From a bacterium (GTDB lineage Bacteria > Patescibacteriota > WWE3 > 2-01-FULL-39-13 > JAQBTZ01), in NCBI GenBank assembly GCA_027624675.1, contig JAQBTZ010000018.1, forward strand, positions 1-9,234: a stretch of 9,234 nucleotides of DNA, given 5' to 3'. The notes beneath the pieces were generated by a model that was given only the letters and a program-made list of their open reading frames with translations, ran no database searches and had not been told where the DNA came from. The position numbers and the translations under genes are program-made. Position 1 is the first letter of the stretch. The number at the start of each line of letters is the position of its first letter. This document shows, one piece after another, positions 1 through 7,900 of the stretch.

Positions 1-21
1 AAGAAACAAGAAAAGATTTAA

Positions 22-288
22 CTAATAATTCCAACCTTTTAAACTTAGATATAATATAATTAACAGTATTATTTGCGGAGATGAATTAATAAAGTATTCT
101 TGCTTACCTTTACTATTCCTAATCGAAGTAAAATTAACAAATAAAATTAAGATAACACAAATAATCGAACTAATAAAACTACCCTTCTCATCACAACCAA
201 TATATTTAGGTATATTGGAAGTATATATAAGATTACAACCAAAAAAAGCAAGAATAACATTATATATTGAAACTAAAAACAAACACAA
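22..288 (-). CDS. Doubtful small membrane-protein ORF (88 aa)
   Basis: Not recognised as a known family. The reading frame opens after a stop at 300-298 and has only a TTG start at 288; it contains no internal Met and no Shine-Dalgarno sequence precedes it. It ends in TAG, unlike the five confident genes, which all end in TAA. The translation has three hydrophobic stretches (about residues 1-23, 37-53 and 70-85) separated by short polar or charged linkers, so if real it would be a small integral membrane protein. It lies 59 bases downstream of rpsG in very AT-rich DNA, where hydrophobic ORFs arise by chance. A 22-codon ATG ORF in another frame (328-260) overlaps its start, so a single-base frameshift could have split a slightly longer gene. 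If it is not real, positions 1-347 hold no gene that I can support. Confidence 0.3.
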   Translation of the reverse strand: MCLFLVSIYNVILAFFGCNLIYTSNIPKYIGCDEKGSFISSIICVILILFVNFTSIRNSKGKQEYFINSSPQIILLIILYLSLKGWNY

Positions 289-347
289 TATTAATAGTTA
301 AAGTTCTAGAAAATTTAGTTTTAAACATATTTTTTTATTCTTAGATT

Positions 348-815
348 TTACCACTTAAAATGCGCAAAGGCTTTGTTAGCATCTGCCATTTTCTGCACGG
401 TGTCTTTCTTTCGAACTGCATCACCCTCGTTAAGTATTGCTGCTTGTACCTCGGTAAGTAGTGCTTTGTTCATATCCATTCCTTTTTTTGATCTTGCTGC
501 ATCAACTAACCACCTTACTGCTAGTGATTCTGATCTGTCGTGTTTTAATGGAACTGGAACTTGGTAGTTTGAACCTCCAACCCTACGTGACCTTACCTCT
601 ACTTTTGGCATTATATTTCGAATTGCATCTTCGAAAAGTTTAACTCCTTCGTTTTCTGGGGTTGTTAAGTTTTCTATAACACTGTATACAACAGATCTTG
701 CTATGCTTTTCTTTCCATGTAACATAACTTTATTTATTGTTCTGGTTACAACTCTTGATTTATATATTGCATCAGTTTCTATTGGTTTTTTTCGTATCTT
801 AGCTCCTCTACTCAT
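348..815 (-). CDS. rpsG: 30S ribosomal protein S7
   Basis: S7 is a primary 16S rRNA-binding protein that nucleates assembly of the 30S head and contributes to the E-site and mRNA exit region. The 155-aa product matches the usual bacterial length (about 156). Family landmarks are clear: the basic N-terminus, the block VEVRSRRVGGSNYQVPV at about residues 72-88, the LAVRWLVDAAR helix at about 98-108, and the C-terminal MADANKAFAHFKW, equivalent to the usual MAEANKAFAHYRW. The ATG at 815 is chosen because it gives the canonical N-terminus (MSRGAKIRKK) and is preceded by an AGGAGGA Shine-Dalgarno sequence. The gene starts 4 bases after the rpsL stop, the classic rpsL-rpsG pairing, so it is surely cotranscribed. 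In E. coli S7 is the translational repressor of the str operon; no such site could be recognised here. fusA and tuf do not follow. No convincing intrinsic terminator was seen in the 59 bases after the stop. Confidence 0.97.
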   Translation of the reverse strand: MSRGAKIRKKPIETDAIYKSRVVTRTINKVMLHGKKSIARSVVYSVIENLTTPENEGVKLFEDAIRNIMPKVEVRSRRVGGSNYQVPVPLKHDRSESLAVRWLVDAARSKKGMDMNKALLTEVQAAILNEGDAVRKKDTVQKMADANKAFAHFKW

Positions 816-819
816 GTTT

Positions 820-1242
820 TTATTTTCCTCCTATATTTTTCTTAGTACCATATTGAGATCTTCCTTGTTTTCTACCTTCAACACCTTGTAAATCTAAATT
901 TCCGCGAACGATTGTATATTTTACACCTGGTAAGTCAGTAACTCTTCCACCTCGAACTAATACAACTGAGTGCTCTTGTAGATTATGCCCTTCGCCTGGT
1001 ATGTATGCTGTTACCTCTCTACCATTAGATAGTCTTACCCTAGCTACTTTTCTAAGTGCTGAGTTTGGCTTTCTAGGTGTTGTAGTTTTTACTAACAAAC
1101 AGACTCCTCTTTTGAAAGGTGAGATCTGAGGTACAATCTTTTTCTTTGCAGGAGAATAAAACTCTGCTAAAGCTGCTGTATTTGTTTTCGAAACTCTTTT
1201 TACTTTTCTTCCGCTTTTAACTAACTGGTTTATTGTTGGCAC
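820..1242 (-). CDS. rpsL: 30S ribosomal protein S12
   Basis: S12 sits at the 30S decoding centre beside helices 18, 27 and 44 of 16S rRNA, controls tRNA selection accuracy and is the classic streptomycin-resistance locus. The 140-aa product aligns throughout: MPTINQLV at the N-terminus, KRGVC at residues 44-48, [13 protein letters not shown] at 53-65, [19 protein letters not shown] and DLPGVKY in the middle, and a basic tail. It has the insertion of roughly a dozen residues before KRGVC that is also present in Bacillus S12 (138 aa) and absent in E. coli (124 aa). Residue 57 is Arg (AGA, 1074-1072) where E. coli Lys42/43 and M. tuberculosis Lys43 stand. The start is GTG at 1242, needed to give MPTINQ; no Shine-Dalgarno sequence is visible in the 15 bases after the rpoC stop, so translation may rely on ribosomes finishing rpoC. 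The tail carries the rpsG ribosome binding site. Confidence 0.97.
   Translation of the reverse strand: MPTINQLVKSGRKVKRVSKTNTAALAEFYSPAKKKIVPQISPFKRGVCLLVKTTTPRKPNSALRKVARVRLSNGREVTAYIPGEGHNLQEHSVVLVRGGRVTDLPGVKYTIVRGNLDLQGVEGRKQGRSQYGTKKNIGGK
826..832 (-). promoter_or_regulatory. Ribosome binding site of rpsG
   Basis: AGGAGGA lies 10 bases upstream of the rpsG ATG and inside the last codons of rpsL (Ile-Gly-Gly-Lys-stop). It is a near-perfect complement to the 16S 3' end, fixes the rpsG start, and allows coupling of S12 and S7 synthesis. Confidence 0.85.
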
Positions 1243-1257
1243 AAATTTAATCTAATT

Positions 1258-4200
1258 TTATACTTCTTTTTGCTCTTCTATTCTTGCCCTAACTCCAACT
1301 GGAATCATGCGCCCAATGATAACATTTTCCTTAAGTCCTATCAATGGATCAATTTTTCCCTCAGTTGCGGCCTCGGTTAATACCCTACTTGTTTCCATAA
1401 AGGATGCTGCTGATAACCAGCTTTCTGTTGCAAGAGATGATCTTGTTACACCTAGTAGCGTTACCTGTCCTGTTGCTGGGTCACCACCCTGAGCTAATAC
1501 TTTTTTATTTTCATCTGAGAAAACTGATCTTGAAACTAATTCGCCTGGTAAGAAATCTGTATCTCCTGTTTCTTCGATTATTAAGTAGTTAAACATTTGC
1601 TTAACAATTACTTCAATATGCTTATCACTAAGTGATACACCCTGAGAAGAATATACCTTTTGAATCTGGTTTACAATGTATCTCTGTGTTTCTTTAACTC
1701 CTACAGTGACCATAAGATCTTGTAGATCTAAATATCCCTCGGTTAAAGGTTGCCCTGCAGTTACTAAATCTTTATCAGACACCTTTATCTCCGCAACTGG
1801 ATCAACAGAATACTTGATTGGCTCTATATCATCATCCGTAGGTTGTAGCGTAATAATACGCTCTTCAGTTTTTGTATCAATTTTGACACTTACTTTTCCT
1901 GCATACTCTGCCATTATTGCACTTGACCTTGGTGATCTTGCTTCAAATACCTCTTCAACTCTTGGTAACCCTTGCGTAATGTCGTTTGTAGTAACAATAC
2001 CTCCTGTGTGTCTTGTTCTCATTGTTAGCTGTGTTCCTGGCTCTCCAATTGATTGAGCTGCTATAACCCCAACTGGTGTTCCTAATGCTACTAGCTGACC
2101 ATGGTTCAGGTCTGTTCCATAACATTTTGCACAGATTCCGTAATTTGTTATACATGTCATTGGTGATCTTACCTCAACCTCTGTAACTCCACTTTTCTCT
2201 ATCTGTATTGCAATATCCTCTGTCATTATGTCACCTGCTTTAACCAAAATTTCTTTTCCAACTTTTACATCTTTAACAGAAATCCTGCCCTTTAATCTGT
2301 CTTTAATTGATGCAAGTAAAACCTCATCTTCTCGTCTAACTGTTATACCAACCTTTGTACCACAATCTACTGTTCTGACAATTACATCTTGTGAAACATC
2401 TACTAATCTTCGAGTTAAATATCCTGCATCTGCTGTTCTTAAAGCTCCATCTGCAAACCCTTTTCTAGCTCCTCTTGCAGAGTTAAAATACTCGAAAGTA
2501 GAAAGTCCAATTTTGTAGTTTCCTTTAAGTGGTAAATCGACAATTTTTCCTGTTGGGTCAGCCTTTAGTCCAATCATTCCACCCATCTGTTTAACCTGGT
2601 CAATGTTTCCTCTAGCTCCTGATTCGACAAGTGTTCGGATAGAATTTTCTTTTCCAAGCTCGCTCCATACTAAATCTGATAATTCATTTGTTGCCTCGAT
2701 CCACACAGTCTGTGATAATCTTGCCTTTTCTGCATTAGTAATAAGACCCATCTGAAAGTTTTGATCTATTTGTTTCACCTTATTGTCTGCTTCTGCAAGT
2801 ACAGTATCTCGACCTTTAGGCATTATTACATCTGCAATCGACATACTTGTTCCACTAAATGTGGCATATCTAAACCCAAGTGTTTTAAGATCATCAATTA
2901 ATTTAACTGCTACATCTTCCCCGTCCGTCTGAATTGTTTTTTCAATTAGTTGTCTTGCTGCATCATTCTTTTTATTTGCTGGCTCGTTAAAGAATCCCAA
3001 ACTTTTAGGTAATACCTGATTAAAGATACATCTTCCAACTGTTGTTTCTATATATTCGCCTTTTATTTTAATATCAACTGGTTGTCTTAGACTTACTCTT
3101 TCTTGTAAGAAAGAGTAGTAAGCGTCTTCTGGACTTGAAAATTTTAGTTCAGATTTTGCAACCTTTTCTTCGATACTTGTTAAGTAATATAGTCCAAGTA
3201 ACATCTCTCTATCTGGAATTGCTATAGGAACTCCTGTTGAAGGCTTTCGAATATTCTTAGTAGATATCATAACTTCTAAAGCTTCTGTTACAGCAGCTTT
3301 AGATAATGGAATATGAACAGCCATCTGGTCACCATCAAAGTCAGCGTTATAACCAGGACATGCACATGGATGTAACTGAATAGCATTTCCATCTATTAAT
3401 CTTGGGATAAATGCTTGAATACCAAGCTTGTGCAATGTTGGAGCTCGGTTTAACAAGACCGGTCGTCCTTTAACTACATCTTCAAGTATGTCGTAAACTT
3501 CGTCATTTCTTTCATCAAGCATAAACTTAGCTGTTTTAACGTTTGGTGCAAGCCCTCTTGATAAAATTTGTTTTAATACGAAAGGTTTAAATAGCTCTAA
3601 TGCCATTTCTCTAGGTAATCCGCATTCATTTAATTTTAAATCTGGTCCAACAACAATTACTGACCTTCCTGAGTAATCGACTCTTTTTCCGAGTAAGTTT
3701 GCTCTAAATCGTCCTTGCTTTCCTTTTAACATATCTGCTAACGATCTTAGCTCTTTTCTTCCTCTTGTTGTTCTTTGTCTTCTTGATCTTGAAGAATCTA
3801 GTAAAGAGTCAACTGCCTCTTGTAACATCCTTTTTTCATTTCTAACAATTATTTCAGGTGCACCTAGGTCTAATAGCTTTCTTAATCTGTTATTTCTGTT
3901 GATTACTCTTCTGTATAAATCGTTAAGGTCTGATGTTGCAAATCTTCCACCTTCTAACTGTACCATAGGTCTAAGGTCTGGAGGTATAACTGGCAATTGC
4001 TTTAATATCATCCATTCTGGTTTTACTTTTGATCTTCTAATTCCTTCAACAATGCTTAATCTTTTAGTAATTTTCTTAATCTTCATTCCCTTTGCTGTTG
4101 TTAAATCTTCTCTTAATTTGTCTATCATTGCAGGAATATCGATTGCTGAAAGAATTTTTTCTATTGCCTCTGCACCAATGCTAACTTCTGCAAATTGTTC

Positions 4201-4968
4201 TAAATAATCTTCAAGTTGAATGTATTCGTTATCAGACATTATGGTAAACTTTTTTACCTGCTCTACTTTTTTAACATCTTTTTGCAATTCTTTTATTTTG
4301 TCTTGTTCTGAATCAAACGATACTTCTCTTGCCTTTGCTATCTCTTTATTACTTGATTTTTCTATTTTTGCAATAGCTTTTTCTTTCTTTTTCTCATCTG
4401 TTTCTTCGATTAATTTTGTTTGCTCTTCTGCACTTTTTAAGATCTCAGAAATCTGTAACCCTAAGTCACTTGCTGTATCTACCTTTGTTTTTTCTATTGT
4501 TTCACTAATTTCTGAGATTGCTTTTGCCTTTTTCTCATTATCAACATTAATAACTATAAAAGAGCTAAAATAAATAACTGCCTCTAAATTTCTTGGAGAC
4601 ATATCTAGCAATATAGCCATTTTTGATGGAATACCTCTAAAAAACCAAACATGTGCAACGGATGCTGCTAAATCTATATGCCCCATTCTCTCTCTTCTAA
4701 CTTTAGAATGAGTAACCTCAACACCACACTTATCACATATTACTCCTCGATATCTTGCTCCTTTATGTTTTCCGCAAGCACACTCATAATCTTTAACCGG
4801 TCCAAAAATTCTTTCATCCATTAAACCATCTCTTTCTGGTTTGAAAGTTCTATAGTTAATAGTCTCAGGCTTTAGAATTTTTCCATATGACCAGTTTTCA
4901 ACATCCTCGGGACTAGCAATGCTAATTTGTAGTTTATTAAAATCTCTTAGTTTACCTAAATTTTCCAT
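1258..4968 (-). CDS. rpoC: DNA-directed RNA polymerase subunit beta'
   Basis: RpoC forms the clamp and half of the active-site cleft of RNA polymerase and holds the catalytic magnesium. Visible landmarks over 1236 aa: N-terminal zinc ribbon with Cys63, Cys65, Cys78 and Cys81; a Lys/Glu-rich insertion at about 143-241; clamp and lid blocks (LPVIPPDLRPMVQL, then LNDLYRRVINRNNRL at about 349-362); an Arg-rich rudder at about 391-410; GKRVDYSGRSVI at 428-438; the catalytic NADFDGDQ at 541-548 with Asp543, Asp545 and Asp547; F-loop at about 783-806; bridge helix at about 824-860; second zinc site Cys869, Cys939, Cys946 and Cys949; trigger loop at about 976-1004; and the C-terminal LATESWLSAASF block. 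There is no SI3-type insertion after the trigger loop. For comparison, B. subtilis RpoC is about 1199 aa and E. coli 1407. Odd points are Arg986 in the trigger loop and several bridge-helix changes. The ATG at 4968 overlaps the rpoB stop by one base and has a strong ribosome binding site. Confidence 0.98.
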   Translation of the reverse strand: MENLGKLRDFNKLQISIASPEDVENWSYGKILKPETINYRTFKPERDGLMDERIFGPVKDYECACGKHKGARYRGVICDKCGVEVTHSKVRRERMGHIDLAASVAHVWFFRGIPSKMAILLDMSPRNLEAVIYFSSFIVINVDNEKKAKAISEISETIEKTKVDTASDLGLQISEILKSAEEQTKLIEETDEKKKEKAIAKIEKSSNKEIAKAREVSFDSEQDKIKELQKDVKKVEQVKKFTIMSDNEYIQLEDYLEQFAEVSIGAEAIEKILSAIDIPAMIDKLREDLTTAKGMKIKKITKRLSIVEGIRRSKVKPEWMILKQLPVIPPDLRPMVQLEGGRFATSDLNDLYRRVINRNNRLRKLLDLGAPEIIVRNEKRMLQEAVDSLLDSSRSRRQRTTRGRKELRSLADMLKGKQGRFRANLLGKRVDYSGRSVIVVGPDLKLNECGLPREMALELFKPFVLKQILSRGLAPNVKTAKFMLDERNDEVYDILEDVVKGRPVLLNRAPTLHKLGIQAFIPRLIDGNAIQLHPCACPGYNADFDGDQMAVHIPLSKAAVTEALEVMISTKNIRKPSTGVPIAIPDREMLLGLYYLTSIEEKVAKSELKFSSPEDAYYSFLQERVSLRQPVDIKIKGEYIETTVGRCIFNQVLPKSLGFFNEPANKKNDAARQLIEKTIQTDGEDVAVKLIDDLKTLGFRYATFSGTSMSIADVIMPKGRDTVLAEADNKVKQIDQNFQMGLITNAEKARLSQTVWIEATNELSDLVWSELGKENSIRTLVESGARGNIDQVKQMGGMIGLKADPTGKIVDLPLKGNYKIGLSTFEYFNSARGARKGFADGALRTADAGYLTRRLVDVSQDVIVRTVDCGTKVGITVRREDEVLLASIKDRLKGRISVKDVKVGKEILVKAGDIMTEDIAIQIEKSGVTEVEVRSPMTCITNYGICAKCYGTDLNHGQLVALGTPVGVIAAQSIGEPGTQLTMRTRHTGGIVTTNDITQGLPRVEEVFEARSPRSSAIMAEYAGKVSVKIDTKTEERIITLQPTDDDIEPIKYSVDPVAEIKVSDKDLVTAGQPLTEGYLDLQDLMVTVGVKETQRYIVNQIQKVYSSQGVSLSDKHIEVIVKQMFNYLIIEETGDTDFLPGELVSRSVFSDENKKVLAQGGDPATGQVTLLGVTRSSLATESWLSAASFMETSRVLTEAATEGKIDPLIGLKENVIIGRMIPVGVRARIEEQKEV
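4246..4542 (-). other. Charged coiled-coil insertion within RpoC
   Basis: RpoC residues about 143-241 separate the N-terminal clamp block ending LEAVIYFSSFIVINV from the block beginning IMSDNEYIQLEDYLE. In B. subtilis these blocks are nearly adjacent (joined by a short linker), so roughly 85 residues are extra here. The insert is dominated by Lys, Glu, Ile and Ala with heptad-like spacing and no Cys, Trp or Pro, suggesting one or two long helices, perhaps a helical hairpin projecting from the clamp. Insertions at about this place are known in other bacteria such as Thermus, whose insert is much larger. Function unknown. Confidence 0.7.
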
Positions 4969-7900
4969 TATTTGTCCTCCTTAATATCTTCTGTACTAGT
5001 AATATCTTCTTTAATTGTTTCTTCTGTTTTCATTCCTAGTGGTTCAATCTTTAAGCATAATCCATTAAGCTCTCTAACTAACAACTTAAATGATTCTGGA
5101 ATACTTGGACTTGGAATATCCTCACCTTGCAATATTGCTCTGTAGGACTGAGTTCTTCCAACTAAATCATCTGACTTAATAGTTAACATTTCCTGCAAAA
5201 TTGCAGGTACGCCGTGTGCTTCTAATGCCCAAACTTCCATCTCTCCAAATCTCTGTCCACCAAACTGAGCTTTTCCACCCAATGGCTGTTGAGTAATTAA
5301 TGAGTATGGTCCTGTTGATCTTGCATGCATTTTATCTTCTGCAAGGTGATGTAGTTTAAGGATATATGTATAACCAACTACAACATCTTGATCAAAATAT
5401 TGACCTGTTCTACCGTCAATTAGTTTAACTTTACCACTTGGTGTCATTCCTGTACTTTCAAGTTCATCTTCTAAGTCTTTAATATTAAATTTTTCAAATG
5501 CTGGGATTGCATATTTCTTACCAGATTTATATCCTGCCATACCAAGGTGAGCCTCTAACAACTGACCTACGTTCATACGAGAGATAACAGACGCTGGGGA
5601 TAATATAATATCAACTGGTATTCCATCCTCTGTATGTGGCATATCCTCAGAAGGTACTATCTTTGAAATAACACCTTTGTTTCCATGTCGACCTGCTAGC
5701 TTATCTCCTACCATTATCTTTCTTTGTTGTGCAACATAAACTGTAATCTCTTTTAACACTCCTGTACCTAAATCTTGGTTGTCTGCATCTAATATATTAA
5801 TATCAATAACTGTTCCATACTCTCCGTTAGGTAATACTAACGAGTTATCTCTTACATCTTTTGCCTTTTCACCAAATATAGCTCGCAGTAATCTTTCTTC
5901 TGCTGACATTTCTGTTTCACCTTTTGGTGCAACTTTACCTACCAAAATATCACTTGATTTAACCTTAGAACCAACTGTAACTACGCCGTTTTCATCAAGA
6001 TTTCGTAAAGCCTCTTCTGAAACGTTAGGAATATCACGAGTTACCTCTTCTGGTCCTAGTTTAGTTTCTAAAATTTGTACAGTATGATCGGTAATATGGA
6101 TAGATGTTAATAGGTCATCTTTTACAACTCTGTCTGATAAGACAATTGCATCTTCGTATCCAAATCCATACCATGTCATATATGCAACACGTAAATTTGT
6201 TCCAAGTGCTAGCTCTCCATCTTGAACAGAAGGACCTTCTGCTAAAGAACTTCCAACTTTAACTTTATCTCCAACCATTACAGTTGGTGACTGGTTATAG
6301 CACATATTCATGTTACTTTGTTTAAATTTTGTTAAGCTATATGTTTTATCCTTACCTTTTTCATCTGTTACAACAACACTACTTGCATTTACTTCTGTTA
6401 CAACACCTTTTTCTTCTGACATTAATATTGCTCCAGCATTTTCTGCTGCAATTCTTTCTATACCTGTTCCAACAATTGGCGCTGAAGTTCTAACTAAAGG
6501 TACCGCTTGGTTGGACTGGTTAGCTGCAACAAGTGCTCTGTTTGGGTCATCGTGTGCAACAAATGGGTTAGTTGCAGCTGATAATCCAACTACCTGCTGA
6601 GCAACAACATCCATATATTGTAAATTTTTAGAATCGCCAATGAAAAAATTACCCTCGTGTCTAAGTGGTATTCTTTCATCCATAATATACCCTTTACTAT
6701 CAAGATTTGGTGAGGTGTCTGTTATATATTTATCATCTTCATCATATGCTGCTAGGTAAACAATCTCATCAGTTACTCGTAGTTTTCCATTTTTATTCTC
6801 AACTTTTCTGTAAGGTGTTTCCAAAAATCCAAACTCGTTTGGTCTAGTATATAGTGAAAGGTATGTTGTCAAACCAACATTAGGACCTTCTGGAGTTCTA
6901 ATTGGACAAAGTTTTCCATATTGAGAATAGTGAGCATCGCGAACGGAAAAGCTGGCTCTTTCTTTTGAAAGTCCACCCGGCCCTGTAACTGTAAGTCTTC
7001 GTAAGTGATCAAGCCCTGAAAGTGGGTTACTTTGATCCTGGTACTGTGAAAGCTGACTGGATGCAAAGAAACTTTGAATCCTTGCCATTACTGGTCTTGT
7101 TGATATTAAAACTGTTGGTTCTGCTAACTCTTCTCTTGGTTGTAAACTCATTCTTTCTCTGATATTTCTTTCCATCTGCAAAAACCCAATTCTGATCTGT
7201 GCCTGAAGTAACTCTCCAACTGATCTTACTCTTCTATTTCCTAAATGGTCTACGTCATCTGCAATTCTGTTCTCGTTATTAACCTCAATAACACCCTTAA
7301 CAATCTCAATTAAATCTTCAATAAATAAAACCTGATGTTCTTCGTCATTAGGAATATTTAAGCCAAATTTTTGATTAAGTTTAAATCTTCCAACTTTACC
7401 AAGATTATATCTTCTGTTATTAAAAAACATATTGTCTATCAAGGCCTTAGCTGTCTCTAAAACTGCTGGTTCACCTGGTCTTACCTTTTTATAAATCTCA
7501 AGATATGCCTCATTTAATGATTCTGATGGATCTTTAAGTAATGTTTGCTCTATATATTTTGTCTCGCCTGTCTCAACATCTTTAAATGCATGTTTAATAG
7601 ATTCGTTATCTAAAAGACCAAATACTCTAAGTAATGTAGTAATAGTAATCTTTCTTCTTCTGTCTATCTTAACTGTAATAACACCATTTCTTGATGTTTC
7701 AATCTCAAGCCAAGCACCGTTTTTAGGAAGAACTTTTGCTCCTCCTAAAGTCTGACCTGTTGTTGGATGAGAATCTTTTGTAAAAAATACACCTTCTGCT
7801 CTTGTTAATTGGTTTACAACAACTCTTTCCGAACCATTAATAATAAAAGTGCCTCGGTTAGTCATCATCGGGATATCACCCATGTAAATTTCTGCAGTAT

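Noticed and set aside
289..347. Possible terminator after rpsG, including the TTCTAGAA palindrome.
   Set aside because: The palindrome has no loop, and no GC stem with a following U run is present on the minus strand.
1676..2056. Plus-strand ORF of 126 codons.
   Set aside because: Shadow of a highly conserved part of rpoC including the trigger loop; no family features of its own.
4220..4573. Plus-strand ORF of 117 codons with hydrophobic product.
   Set aside because: It is antisense to the Lys/Glu-rich coiled coil of rpoC; AAA/GAA codons read backwards give Phe/Ser-rich hydrophobic sequence.
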